Made by a program: the position numbers and the translations under genes | Notes under the pieces: generated by a model | Told to the model about the DNA's origin: nothing | Databases searched by the model: none | What the model saw: the letters and a program-made list of their open reading frames with translations, nothing else | Assembly (NCBI GenBank): GCA_009599575.1 | Contig: VWND01000024.1 | Location: forward strand, 310,001-374,000 | Length of the DNA stretch: 64,000 nt | From: Blumeriella jaapii | Lineage: Eukaryota > Ascomycota > Leotiomycetes > Helotiales > Drepanopezizaceae | Reading direction: 5' to 3' | Shown: piece by piece, positions 8,832 through 21,392 of the stretch | Position numbering within the stretch: the stretch's first letter is position 1 | How the letters are laid out: every line of letters starts with the position of its first letter

Positions 8832-11222
8832 TCCTACAGGTATGTGGATATTTGTGTGGCTGTTTGTGATTTGGTATTTGGGAGAACGGGTGGGAGGTTG
8901 TTGGTGGGCTGGTAGTAGAGAGTGTTGTATTTGTTATGGCCGCGTGAGCAATAGTGGAAGCTCGAGGAAGTTGTCGGTTTGTGAACGATGGATATGTTTG
9001 AGTAGTGGCGGTTTTTGGATAAACAGGTGGTTTTCTTGCAGGAGTTATGTCGTGGGAGTTATTCGAGAGAGTGTGTGATTGCTTGGAGCTGGTTGGTTTT
9101 GTACTTGTTAGGCTGCTATGTTTATTTTTATTCACCGCGAGAGACCACTTGCTTTCTACGCAAGGCAACTGTTCTCGGGTGAATGCTAGAAAGAGGGAAG
9201 TACTTTGACAAAGACGGGGCTAAGACACCCAGAGAACCTTGCATACCGCATACTCCAGAAGAACTTGGACGGATATTTCCGTGAAGATTTTACTATTTTA
9301 CTATCAGAAGAGTAATGCAGGTAAACCAAATTTCGGGTCAGTATACGTTACAAACCTGATAAATCCAGCCTTGCTTAATTGTTAAAGTAATGTTGGAAAG
9401 TCAAATGAAGTCACGACTTGGCGAAGGCAAGCACTTAATTCAAAAGATAAGGCTTCCAGAACATGGTATATGGAGGTGGAGTATATAGTAATATGTGCGT
9501 TGCTCGGGGAGGATTTTCCACTGAAACATTCTTCGGAACGTACCTCGACAATCATATCCAAGTATTGCGTGTGCGATCTTGAGGGGAAGCACTGGTCTGA
9601 CTGTTCGAGAGCTTTAGAGATGTTAAATCTGATTCAGACCACGTCCCACGAACTACTTGCTGGGCTTCCACTTGAAGGGGATATATTCATCCTTTTTGGC
9701 GGACGGAATGGTCTTGGTTGACACATAGTACAGTAAAGAACGGAGTCTACACGTTTCGCCGCAGTTGCACCATGGCCTTGGGATCAGAAGCTAGATGTAT
9801 TGATTTAGTTGAGAACGACTGCAACGCAAAAGGCTAGGAGGAGCATTACATCAGGGCATTCGAAGGCATATGATGTCAAGCAAGCTTCGTATTCAGCTCG
9901 CCATACCAAATTTTGAAGGACGTACCTATTTACATACCATGTCCCGCAAACATTATAACATTTTCCAATTACTCATCACGAAGAAGGAACGAGAGAGAAT
10001 CTTCGAAGACGCAAGAGCTCGAGCCTCGTTTTTTATGTTGGGGGGGGGGTGAGGACGAGAAACAGCAACCATTAGTTCTTAGGTGCTGGCGTCGATAGTA
10101 GCAGCAAAAACACGGAAGCTGCATGGAACAATTGATCTAACTAAATGGGAGTGAAAGCATGCAACATTTTCAGATGTACCGACTAACCAAGCACTCGGCT
10201 TCTTACGGGGAGGCAAGGACTGCTTAGATTTCGTCTCGTAATAACTATGTAGCAATGATTAATTTGTCAAACTGTCTACACCAGCTAATTACTGCTATAT
10301 GCTTAACATGCCTTCTTTCTCATCGTGGACAGCTGGGCAGAGGCGTGGTTAAATAAAAGAACGGCTTCACTGCAGGTCAAGATCGGTATCGAATGGCAAT
10401 TTTTTTTTTCGATGAGTGTCTCGTTTCTCCTAGCTGCTGATCCAAGAGCTCCTCGAAGCAAACTGTAGATGCGTGATGAGCTACTGTAGCATGAGCACAA
10501 AGTATCCGTTAAACAAACGGCTTCCCAGACGCCACATGGTCGAGAGTAGCTCTGCGCCGCTCTAATGTTTGTCACTTGTGGTTGCTATAGTAATTGCTTT
10601 TGGGTTTTGTATATATTTTCAGTCTCGTGACCGAAGATAACTTCTGGGTACTTATGCTATAGATAGATAGATAGTATTGAGAATACTTTACCGAGGACGG
10701 CATCAGCATCAACTGGCAGTAACGCGTCCTCTCCGATGCCTAGACGTGAGTACTCCGAGCATCGCTTCCTCATACCGACATTCGTCGTCGTCGTCGTCCT
10801 CGATACCGTTGTTGACATGGATTCGCTTACCGTCTCACGGGTTCACCGCTGCCGAGTGCATGAAAATGCGCCGGCGAAGGCAGACACCCAATCCTGCGGG
10901 CGGCACTTGGCGGCTTGGCGGCTTGGGTGGCTCCACTTGATGTCGACGACGACAACAACAGCACACCAAGATAACATTCAGATTTATATCAATACAACAC
11001 AACGCAACACAGCACCGTCCAACGCAGCATAACAGTCGACACTTGCCCCTTGATATACCTTTGTCCCGGCCTGAGAGCGGGTGCATCCGACTCAAGTTCA
11101 CGTGTCATACTCATATCAAACCTTGCATTCCACTCATATCATGAACCTTCTTTCTCATTGCATATATCTATCATCATCAGCTGCGGCCGCAGCAGCAGCA
11201 TGACCGGCGGTACGACCTCAAC
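8832..11222. other. 2.4-kb intergenic region without a confident gene
   Basis: No open frame here shows sustained codon bias or a family motif. Visible landmarks are a G10 run at about 10,040, TAGA repeats near 10,662-10,675, a CGTCGT run near 10,785-10,800, and the region upstream of the giant coiled-coil gene with TCATCATC and GCAGCAGCA repeats at 11,170-11,200. Part must be promoter for the gene starting at 11,223. An untranslated RNA cannot be excluded. Confidence 0.5.
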
Positions 11223-11232
11223 ATGTCCATGA
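11200..11232 (+). promoter_or_regulatory. Short upstream ORF overlapping the main start codon
   Basis: An ATG at 11,200 opens a 10-codon frame (MTGGTTSTCP, stop TGA 11,230-11,232) in a different frame. It overlaps the proposed main ATG at 11,223 and the next in-frame ATG at 11,229. If both are on the mature mRNA, ribosomes must leak past it, so it could dampen translation. It could equally mean that the real start or a 5' exon is misplaced. Confidence 0.4.
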
Positions 11233-14200
11233 AAGGTTCCCCCATCGGGAGCTGGTTCAAGGAGAGACGCCAGTCTTCACAGTCCGGCATCCCGTCCGCA
11301 AAGAGACCCGCGACGGCAGCCGCGGGCGCGTTTCCCTGGAGCGAGGATCGTGACTTTTCCAAAGTCGTGGAGCAGGCGGTGTTGGCGGCCTTTGAAAGCA
11401 ATGCCTTCAAGATCGCTATCGCGTCCCAGGTCGACCCGGCCTTTGCGAAGACGCAGGACGAGCTAGATCAGTGCAAAACTTCAAGTCTGAACCTTGAGTC
11501 GACACTGCAAGCGCACGTCGACAATGTTCCGTTGCTGCTGGACCCGATCCAAAAATGCCTGACGAGCCTGGAAATCCCGGACTATTCCCAGGTCTTGGAG
11601 CAGCAAGTGGTAGGACAAAAGAGGCTAGAGACCCAATTCAATGACTTCGCCATTCCCGACCACAAAAAGGAATTGAGCGATATTGCTTCCGCTCAGGCCA
11701 ACTTACTGAAGACCATCGAGTGTCAGTTTAAGGGCCTGGAGAGCCGGATGGAAGAGCTCGACCGGCGACTCGGGGCAATCGACGAGGCGGTAGTCAATGC
11801 GGACCTGAGATCCGCCATCAGGTTTGGCGAGATTTCAAATGAATTGCTGGATCGTAACGTCACCCTCGGAGATCGAGTTTGGGGAGTCGAGAGAGACCTG
11901 GGAAAGAAAGTCGACACGCTGCAACGGAAGGTCGTGGCCACGTGCGAGGAGGTTGGCAAGTCGGCGCGGAGCACTCACGAGATCGTGGAGACGATGCGGG
12001 CCAAATTGGAGGAGGACGATGTTCTCACGGCGGTCGAGAAGGCTACTTCAAGAGCTGAGTTTTCTGAGAAGGCACTCCGTCGAAGCATCGCGGCCATCCA
12101 GGACAAGGTCGCCAGTCTGGACACGTCTGCCCTGTCAGCGCAGACCGCGAGGCTGGAGATCATCGAGAGAGGGGTCTCGGACTTCAAGAAGGAAGCTGAA
12201 GCAGCGAGGAACCTGGCCTCCGTGAGCTCGAAGTTCTTGTCTGCCAACACTTCGAAATTGGACAGCATTGCGACCGCGGTCGGCAAGTTGCAAATCATGG
12301 CCGAGGCTACGAACGAGACCTGCCACGAAGTCTCGGAGTCACAGGAACAGAACGCCGTTTCCCTCAAAGAAGACGTCGAGGCTGTTCGGATGCACGTTCG
12401 GTCTCTCGACACTCTTGCTGTCAGTCACGGGAAAAGATTGAGTGAAACCTCGTCCATCATGACCAGGATGGAGTCAGCTCTGGTCGGGTCGAACTTGACG
12501 GCAATCGGCAAGCTGGAAGATCTGGAATCATCTATCAGCAGAGTTGAAGATGGTCTGAAGCCTCTCACCTCTCATACAGCGAAACTGGATGGTCTGCAAA
12601 CCAATGTGGCGAGCGTGCTCAGAGACATGAAGCCGCACCGGGCAGTGCTCGACGACTTGACCTCCACAATCTCGGAGATGCGAACAAACGTTGACTCGGC
12701 TTTATCCTCCCAGACGGACTCCCTCGACACTATTCAACAGAAAGTGTACGATACTTCCGCGATAGATCAGGTGGCATCGAGCCTGCACGGTGTCAGAGCG
12801 AGCATCGAACGGAAACTTTCCTCGTCCCTAGAAATGACGACGAAATCCGCCGTGGAACAGATCAACTCTCAGATCAGCGTGGTGGAGTTGAAGCTGCAAG
12901 CTGGGCTCCAGTCCGTTGCCGAAGATGCCAACTCGAGAGCTGAAAGGGCCGAAGCGCCGATGGCTGATGTCCTAGAAGAAGCCCGGTCGATAAAGAGCTT
13001 CCTCAAATCCGAAAACGCTGATCGGAGCGAGCAATTCCGTTCAACCAGGGAGCTGATTGAGGCAAGCCAGACAGCGCACATGGAGGATGCCAGGGCCACC
13101 AGAAAGATGCTACAGGACGTGCAGGAGGCGAGCAAGGACAACGAGGTTCTTCTGCAGATTGAATCATGGGCTCAGAGGTGTATTTCTCACCAGGCAGCTG
13201 AAGGGGCTTCTGTGAAGGAATTACTTCAGTCATCACATAAGCGCGAAGAGGCTTTGCAACAGTCAATCGCCGAGGCTGCCGAAAAGCACTCTCAGCTGTC
13301 CGAATCCCTTCGATCAGGATCTTTTGAGTCCTCGAGTACAAACCGTGAGCTTGCAGCTCTCAAGGCTGTGCTGGAACATGACAGGGCTTTGTCCAAAGAA
13401 ACTGCGGCTGGGACGGAAAACGCACTTCAAGCTCTTGCAGCTCTCAAGTCTTTGCTGGAGAGCAACTCGACTTTGTCCAGGGAGAATGCGACCACCACTC
13501 AGCACGCACTACAAGTGTTGCAAGCGGGCATACAACAGATCCTGAACGATACCACGTCAAGCGAAATCCAAGACATAGTTCTACAGAACGCTACCACCAT
13601 GGCCACCGCGCACAAGGCTGTCCTCGCCATCGACGAAAATCTCAAATCGAGCGAAGCTGCTATCTGCCTAGCTGTTGGTGGTATCCAAAAGACGTTGGTG
13701 GACGAACTGACGGTTGCGACCGCAAACATCACCTCAGCCAATGTCGATGGAGTTGCAGGTCTCAGGACTCACCTCGACGGAAATCTCGAGTCAAGCAAAG
13801 ACACTGTCCGCTCAGCTGTGCGAGATGTCCAAGTAGCATTGACGAAAGACCTCGCGGCTGCGACGGCAAGCATCACTTCATCCGATCATGAAAGATCTAC
13901 TGACCTCAAGACTCACCTCGACTCAAGCTTGTTCACGTTAAAAAGCGCGCTGAGTGCAAACATGGAAGCCCTGAAGGATAACGTTTCCAAGTCCCTGAAG
14001 GAATCTCAAAATGACGCTGCAAATCTCAAGACTTATATCAACTCAAGCTTATCTGCGTCAACAAACGCGCTAAAAGCAGAGTTACAGACGATCTATTTAT
14101 CTCTAATCACGACTGCTATGGAAGCTTTGAAGGAACAAGTCTCGACGTCTCTGGACGATTCTCAGAGTGACGTAACTCGGGCCGTTGAAGGTATCCAGTC

Positions 14201-17200
14201 AAGTGTCTCTGCGGCGATTGATTCTCTGGCGACCGATGTGCGAGACTTTGGCAACAACCACAGTCGTGAAATTCAGCAAAATGGCGCTGCGCTGAAGCGA
14301 ATCACGGACGCGGTGAATGCTCACGCAACTACTCACGCCGGGGAGTTGGTCAGCATCCAAAAGGCGATAGGTTCCATATCCGAAGTTACAGAAAACATCG
14401 CTCTACTTCTCGCTGTTGTCGAGAAATTAGACCAACGGTCCAGCTCCCACGCCGCAAGCCTGGCAACCACCCAGGAATCGGTTCTCGCCACACGTACGCA
14501 GTTTGACGTCGTTTCCAATGACTTACAGTCAGCGATCGACACATTTGGATTGAAATCTCTGGCAGCGGTGGAAGCCAACAATATAGGCATTTCGGAGCTA
14601 CGCGAAGCCAGCCAGGAGCAAGTACTGACGTTACGGGGTGACCTTAAGACTTCACACATAGAGGCAAAAGAGGGGATTAATGCCTTGGAAGCGACGATAC
14701 TTGCAAGTATAGCTGGTACTGCTGCGGATGTTCTCCTTACCAAGAATGAAATTGCTAAGGTCGCAGCGTCCTTAGCTCGCACTGAAGAGGTACAGCGTGC
14801 GATTGACAAATCCCATGCAACAGCTCAGAGCACTCTTGAAATCAACAATTTGACCCTTCAGAATGTCGAAGAGATGCTGAAACAAGCCGGAGTTGAAAGG
14901 CGATCCATCATGGAGCGGCGGGATCAAGCGGTCTTAGCCCTGGAGAAAGTGATACATGACAGCGCTACCGAATCGAAGGCCGAAATCATTTCTAAACTCG
15001 CAGAAGCTACATCACGCCTTGGGGATGCCGTCACTACAGCCACTGCAGGCTTGCAGACTGCGTTGCGAAGTTTGGAACAGGTTGCGATCGAAAACAAGGA
15101 ACTCTCTGCAGGTAACAGTCTGGCTCTTGTCGCCCTCGAACAGACGGTTCATCAAAGCACTGCCGCATCGAAGGACGACATTATCTCTGAGGTTACCGAG
15201 GCTACATCACGAGCAGTCACTGAAATTGCTTCGGGCCTGGAGGATATGAAGCGAATTATGGAGCAAATTGAACTTGAGGGTGAAGGCTCTTCGGAAGCCA
15301 ACAGTCTCGCTCTCGCCGCCCTCGAAAAGGCGATCCATCAGAAAAATACCTTATCGAAGGATGACATTGTTGCAGAGTTGACTGAAGCTGCATCACGCAT
15401 CAACGGGAATGTAGACAGGATCTTGACCCAGGCTACAATCGAAAGAAAGGACTTTTCAGAGGCCAACAACCTGAGCATCAAAACCCTTGAAAAGGCTGTC
15501 CTTGATAGCACTGCAGAATCGAAGGCTGGTGTTCTAGCGGAATTAGCTGGAGCTACCACGCGCATCCTTGAAACTGTCAACAACGCAAGCACGAACTTGA
15601 AGAACGGTACCGGTGAGATCAGCAAAAGTCTGGACGTGCTGAAGCGAGAAATTCCGGGCCTTCAAGAATCAGCTCTTCGCGACAATGCCGACCTGAAAGC
15701 AGTGGTGATGGCAAATATAGATGGCGTCACATCTCATCTCACAAGTTAGTACCTCCCGTCTTTGGTGGTTTATATAATTTCGGGGGTCAAGGCTTTGTGA
15801 CCTTGCGAGTTCCTTGCTACTTGGGTCTTTTCAGATCATACCACTAACATTTTCACCAGATCTGTTCCAAGCGATTAATAAGAGGCTAGCAATAACTTCT
15901 AATAAGACGAGCACCTTCTTGGAGGCGATTAAAGATGACATTTCCGGTCTCGGAGAGTCCGTCGTTCGCCAAAGCTCTGCTTTAGAGACAGCAATTTTGA
16001 CCAGCCATGAAGATGTCAACTTACAAACAATCGCTATTATGAAAGAAGTACAGACCGGCTTGGAGAATGTCCTCGCTGGAACCGCCAAAACTCGGGAAGA
16101 GACCCGGGCAATCACAATGGAGATTGCGACAATTCACGATGCAGTGCTCAGCGATGCGGCGAAGTCCGACGTGTCCATGAAATCAAATTTTGAAGCTGCA
16201 CGGTCATCAATCGTCCTGGAAGTTATAAAATCGACGAAGAACCTGTGCTCCGACCTGTCTGAGATTATTGTCAAAGAAGGTCAGAGTACATCTAAAGCTG
16301 CGACAGAGGAAGTCCAGCGGATCAAGACTTTCCTGGAAAGCAAGATTCACGAGACAAGCCAGCTGAGCGTAAGCGAAATTTCCAAAGGTATTGAGTCGAT
16401 CATCCAGAAGGCATCAGAAGATGCTTCCAAATCGTGTGAGGTCATTCTTGAAGCAGTCGAGGCCGGAAGCAAATCATCTGTGGATGTTGTGATGCAGGAA
16501 TCTGGCAAGATCAACGACGTGGTGGCCACAATTAAGACCTTCGTCCATTCCGAAGCCGAAAATACAAACAAGTCTATGGAGTCTCTTCGCGGATCCTTGG
16601 GAACTATTGCACAAGACTTCGAGAATGGATCCAGAGTTGCCACGACCGAGAGGACCGAAGCCCGGGAGATAGTTGTTGGCGGTTTTGCAGATCTGACAGA
16701 CCTGGTTCAACAACAGAGCGCCGCTCTGGCACGCGTACAGTCCGAGCAGCGAGAAATCCTCTCTGGGGTGAGCGCCGTCAACGAACGTGTAGAGGCTACC
16801 AACGATTCTCTGATCAAGACGATTGTTCGGGAATCTCAAGATGCGTTGGCCAGCTTGACAGACTTGGCTCAACAACAAGCTACCGCCGTCGCAGCCATGG
16901 AAACCACACAACAAGAAGTTCTCTCCGCACTGGGCACGGTCAATAGCGCTACAGATAATGTCTATAAAGCTTTGGAGGATCGAACCAACCATCTGTCGGA
17001 CAGCATTCACATGGGCTTCTCGGACGCCCTTGTACACAGAACTGCCGCAGAAAAGTCTCGGGAGGCCGGCGTAGCTACGCTTTCAGGATTCATTAAACGG
17101 GAGGCCGAGGCCACACGCACTGCCCTGGAGTCGACACAAGACCGAGTTGTTTCCGACGTCGCCAGCGTGAGTGAATCTCTGGATACGATCGGTAAATCAC

Positions 17201-18297
17201 TGGAGAAGCGCACTGATAGACTCTCCGTCGACGTTAGCCAGGGATTCGCGGAAGCCACTACACACAGGAGCAAAGCAGAGGAGGCTCTCCATGCCAACCT
17301 GACGACTATTTCTGCCTCTCATCACCAGGAGCTGGAAAGCACCAGAGTCGCTATGCAATATTCGCAGACGAGTATTACGACCGATATCCGGAAATCCCAC
17401 GAACTTTTGGCATCCTTCGCCCAGACGTCAAAGCAGAGCGTGGAGGAACTGTCGGCCGCCACGCAAATGGGATTCGCAAACGCCACAATCGAATCGACCG
17501 AGTCAAGAAAGGCTCAAGCTTCTCATTTCGCGACCTTGTCGGGGTTCATCCACGACGGCGCCAAGGTCACGGGTGACGCTGTCGAAGCCGTACAGAAAGG
17601 CGTTGCGGCGGAAGTGAAGAAGACGAATTTCGACTTGAAGCACAGCCTCGGAGGACTGAAGCTGCAGATGGAACAGATCTCAGGCAATCAAAACACGTTG
17701 ATTGCAGGTCTGGGCGACGAAATCAAGGGTCTCGATGGCAAGACCCACGACAGGTTCACGAGTCTCGAGGCTTCGGGCGAGGAACACACGAATGCCCTGG
17801 CAGGCACAATTGACCAGATGAATATCTCCTTGCAAACAGAGCTCGATAGCATCACCGATAGCATGAAGGTGGTGGATGCAGCTGTCCGTGTCAACTCCGC
17901 GGCCATCGCTCGCGTCGACAAAGCGGTCCTCGAATCTTCGTCTCAGGTCAAGAACGTCGTTCATGACGGTAACCGGGACTTGCTCGCCTCGCTCGACGAG
18001 TACCTGCAAGACACCAGTCGTCGGGTTCGCACCCTTGCCGAGTTCGACATCCCACGACTGGAACTGCTTGCGAAGCGGAACCGGGACGCTACCGAAGTCA
18101 TCGGCGGGCGAGTCATTGGCACGAGCAAGAAGTTCGACGAGATGGTTACCCACCACGGCCAGAAGCCCAACGGCCTTGACCGGAGCGAGTTGATGACGGC
18201 GAGCGGGAGGCTGCGGAAGAGCAGCAACGCGAGTTCGACACGGAGCAAGGAGAGTCTTCATTACAGAATGGCTGCCGTTGAATCAGGGCGCAACTAG
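11223..18297 (+). CDS. Giant coiled-coil protein, 2,319 residues, one intron
   Basis: Two exons (11,223-15,744 and 15,860-18,297) join in phase 1. The 115-bp intron has GTTAGT donor, an ACTAACA branch site at about 15,843 and CAG acceptor. The junction codon becomes Asn and the frame then reads LFQAINKR. Together they give 2,320 codons including the stop. The protein is almost wholly predicted helix/coiled coil, rich in S, A, E, K, L and T. The N-terminus is short, basic and Pro/Ser-rich (MSMKGSPIGSWFKERRQSSQ). There is no catalytic motif, membrane span or signal peptide. Internal repeats occur in both exons. It resembles in style chemoreceptor-like or tether coiled coils (MASIQ-rich repeats), but no family is recognised. 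An upstream ORF overlaps the start. Coding status is very secure; function unknown. Confidence 0.88.
14930..15650 (+). repeat. Four degenerate 55-65-residue repeats in exon 1
   Basis: The motif LE(K/Q)x(V/I)xxSTxxSKxxIIxxLxEATSR recurs with its LE codons at 14,940, 15,135, 15,321 and 15,486 (spacings 195, 186 and 165 bp, all multiples of three). A shorter 84-bp duplication (LAALK...) lies at 13,350 and 13,434 in the same exon. Confidence 0.75.
16960..17650 (+). repeat. Three 76-residue repeats in exon 2
   Basis: The segment around MGF(S/A)(D/N)A recurs at 17,011, 17,239 and 17,467, exactly 228 bp apart each time. Each unit carries R/KxxxLS upstream and a TLSGFI/TISASH helix about 18 residues downstream. 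A more diverged unit (DFENGSRVATTERTEAR) starts near 16,615. Confidence 0.8.
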
Positions 18298-19250
18298 ACG
18301 AGGCTCACCTGGGCTCACTTGGGTATATACGGATTTTGCACGATGTAGAAGGAGGATGAGGGTATTGAGGGTGGTATAATGGTTCCAAGATCTACACGAG
18401 TCCTCCCAATCTTTCATTTGTCATGTTTCCCGCTGAATGGGATGGGCGGTTGCGCATGTAATCACTAGCTCACGCACTTTTTCATTGTTTCTTTGGTCGT
18501 TGCGCATTTTCCGCATCTTGGGCACAATGACGACGTTACATAGGTATTATCATAGACTCCAATAGAAGCACGATCAGTAGTTCTCCGCCCCGAACCTCTA
18601 CCGCTCGATCCCGATGACTCCGCGTAGTGAGTTTCCCCACCTGTGTCTGTCAGTCCCTTCGAGCCTGAGAGAAAGGAGCCGTTACTCACCTACGTGACAA
18701 GTTCGGCTATCTCCTCGGCGCTATTTAGGAAAACATCGTCTAGGTGGCATCGCCGTGCTCTCGGTGGCGGAGGGCGGAGGTGTTCTTTTCAGGGTTTCTT
18801 TGTTGTCTAGCGATAGGCTGGGCAGTGTATTTACAGTAGCAAGCCCGAAGGTGAATGCGATAAGATGGATGGTTGTATCCAGCGAATGGACGGCTGTTTT
18901 GGAAGGAGGAGCTAGCAAGACTGGAACCGACGTCCTACTACTTTGTCCTTCACCGAAACGCTGACTCTGATGCCCTTACAGTATTTATACCATGCACTTT
19001 CTTTACAATTTCTCTACCTACTTCTACGCAACACAGAATGAAATTCGCATTGAAACTATTGCCTTTCTTCGCATATTAGTATCTAAACGAGCAAGCTAGC
19101 AAGCAAGCAAGCAAGCAAGAAAGCAGGTAAAATACCGGAAATGCGCTCGTCGCTCCACACCTCCCTCCTCTCTAATCTATCCCCTATATCATTTTTCCCC
19201 TTCTATCTCTCAAAAGTCTCTTCTTCACAGCCTCGCCCTCACACGACGAC
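18298..19250. other. Convergent intergenic region, 0.95 kb
   Basis: This region lies between the stops of the giant coiled-coil gene and the nitroreductase gene. Two minus-strand frames (18,465-18,689, with a CPRCGKC motif, and 18,721-18,918) are too short and too weakly biased to call. A (GCAA)n-type tract lies at about 19,095-19,125. Confidence 0.45.
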
Positions 19251-20304
19251 CTAAACACCAAAACTCAAAAGCCTCTTCCCCTCCACCTCCTGAAACTCCT
19301 TCTCCTTGGGCCTTGCCCCCTCGCCCGGCTTCCCAAACACCAGCTGCGCATTCAGCACCCAGTCCCGGTCGATGCCCCACGTGGCGGCGACCTGCTCATC
19401 CACGAGCGGGTTGTAGTGCTGCAGATTGGCGCCCAGGCCCTCGGCCGCGAACGCCGTCCACAGCGCGAACTGGTGCATGCCGGAGGTCTGGGCGGCCCAG
19501 GTCGCGAAGCGAGAGGCGTAGGAGGGGAATCTTTGCTCGAGGCTGGCGATGGCGGAGCGGGATTCGAAGAAGAGGACCTGAGGGGGTGGGGGGGTCAGCC
19601 GATTCGTAGGTAAATGAACAGAGAGAGGGGGGAGGAAAAGAGGAAAAGAGGAAAGGGGAGAACTGTGCTATGCTGGACGGAGGAAGGGTACAGCACAACA
19701 AGCGGCAAACGGCTCTCGAAAAAATCTGAGACGAATCATCAAGCACATCACCCACCGTCCCATACGCGCCCTTGAACCCATTCAACTTCTTCTCCGTCGC
19801 GGGCCACGCGTCCTCCGCCGCGACGGCCTTGACAACGCCCTTCGCAATCTCCCAGAACTTGTCGTGCTCTTCCTTCAGCAGCAGCACGACGCGCGTCGAC
19901 TGGCTGTTGAAGCTCGAGGGCACGTGCAGCACGATCTCGTGGATGAGCTGCTGGATGCGCGCGTCAGAGATCGTGGACTCCTTGGTGAGCGCGTAGATGG
20001 AGCGGCGGTCCTTGAGGGCGTCGAGGAAAGGCTGGGAAGCCATGGTTAGGGAGTTGGTCGTAGGTTTGGTAGTGGATGTGGTGGAGAAGAAGCGTTGAGG
20101 TCTTGAGAAAGAAGTCTGTGGTGTTTTGATCTTCGACGAGTGCGGTGATGCCGAGAAAGCGAAGGAGGAGAAAGAGGCGGGGGACGAAGCATTTATACCT
20201 CTCGAGCAGCTGGCTGTCGAGAGAAGAAGAGACCCCACTTGCCGCTCCAGTGCTCTGCTGCTGCTGGGCCTGAGAAGAGAAGGAAGAAAGGAGGAAGACG
20301 CCAT
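19251..20304 (-). CDS. Frm2/Hbn1-type nitroreductase (one intron), possible mitochondrial presequence
   Basis: Exons are 19,756-20,304 (or from 20,043) and 19,251-19,577. The 178-bp intron has GTGGGT donor and CTCAG acceptor, phase 0. The splice joins GAYGT to VLFFES, as expected for the fungal Frm2/Hbn1 nitroreductase family. Other family signatures are DRRSIYAL, HVPSSFNSQSTRVVLLL, WAAQTSGMHQFALWTAF, EGLGANLQHYNP and NAQLVFGKP. These FMN proteins reduce nitroaromatics and act in fatty-acid or oxidative-stress signalling in yeast. Starting at ATG 20,043 gives 204 residues, matching the family (~193). Starting at ATG 20,304 gives 291 and adds an Arg/Ser/Ala-rich leader ending RPQRFFSTT, like a mitochondrial presequence. 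The frame is open throughout the leader. Family call secure; start uncertain. Confidence 0.87.
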
Positions 20305-20563
20305 TGCGGACGACATACAGAGCAGCGAGAAAAGAGACAGAGAAAAAGCAAGCAAAAGCTTATAGCCACAAGCAAGGCCGCCCAGCGCAATCACAGATAG
20401 ATACTCCGGACCGACCTTTCTTTACTTCCAGCTCGGTAAAGTAGTTGCACCACCAACAACAAGCGAGGTGGCAGGTCACCATTCTGCCCAAACAAAGCTT
20501 GGTTGATCCTCACCGCCCTGATTACGCGAGGCAACGTACCTAAGCAAGGAGAGGGGGTGGGAT

Positions 20564-20597
<34 letters not shown>

Positions 20598-21392
20598 GAT
20601 GCTTTGAAAAAAAGAAAAGGAAAAGAAAAAGAAAAATGCTGGCGTTTGAATGATTTTTCAACAGGAAAATGACTTTTAGCTCTAGAGCTTTCAAAAGCTC
20701 GTAAGCTAAGCTCAGCTTGAAAACGAAATCTCATCCTCGATTCACAAACACCCCCAATCATTGATACGCTTCGGCGGCTTCCCTTCTTGTCCCAAGCGAG
20801 TAAATAGCTACAGTACACCCACCACCCATTGAAAACCCTCTCCCTTCCTCTCATCTCGTGTGATGATAACCATAATCATCCAACAACCAGACCATAACAA
20901 AAACTTTCGTTTCACGTCGTTCGATCGAATGTACAAGAATCGAAATGCAACACCTTTTTGAGATACTGTATTTTGACTGAACAAAACCTCACGAATGACC
21001 TTGCACCGCTGAACAGTGTGGTTCTGGTGATTGCTCTGCCATTTCTACGCCCAACCATCCATTCGTTTTTGTGATTGTTACATATACACATAAGTACATT
21101 TATACATTCAGAGGTAGCATCCAACATCGCTCCCTGAAACGACTCTTCAATCCTCTCGACGACCGAGTATTTACAGATCCACCTTCCCACCCACGCATCA
21201 CAAGAGTATGCATACATTTTGATTCAGAACACCCCGCGCGCCATGCCCGGATTCCGCCTACCAGGCATCCATCAACAAGAAGCAGGCCCAGCCTGACCGA
21301 TATGTGCAAATGTGATCCCTTCCCTGCGAGATCTTGAGCCATGCCCCGCTCCCCCTTGTGCCGTTTTGCGTGCTCACGAGCTCTAAAACTGC
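20305..21392. other. 1.1-kb intergenic region with a G33 tract
   Basis: This region separates the start of the nitroreductase gene from the stop of the reductase gene. It should hold the nitroreductase promoter and the reductase 3' UTR. Proline-rich minus-strand frames here are translations of the G tract and are not genes. Confidence 0.5.
20564..20596 (+). repeat. Homopolymer of 33 guanines
   Basis: An unbroken run of 33 G, preceded by GGGGGTGGGAT. On the minus strand it is C33. Runs of this size can fold as G-quadruplexes and are replication and sequencing hazards; the true length may differ. Confidence 0.9.

Noticed and set aside
9470..9721. 83-codon plus-strand frame in the 2.4-kb gap
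   Set aside because: No codon bias, no motif, and no sign of flanking exons.
18465..18918. Two minus-strand frames, one with CPRCGKC
   Set aside because: Short, weak codon bias, and no splice that joins them sensibly; expression data would be needed.
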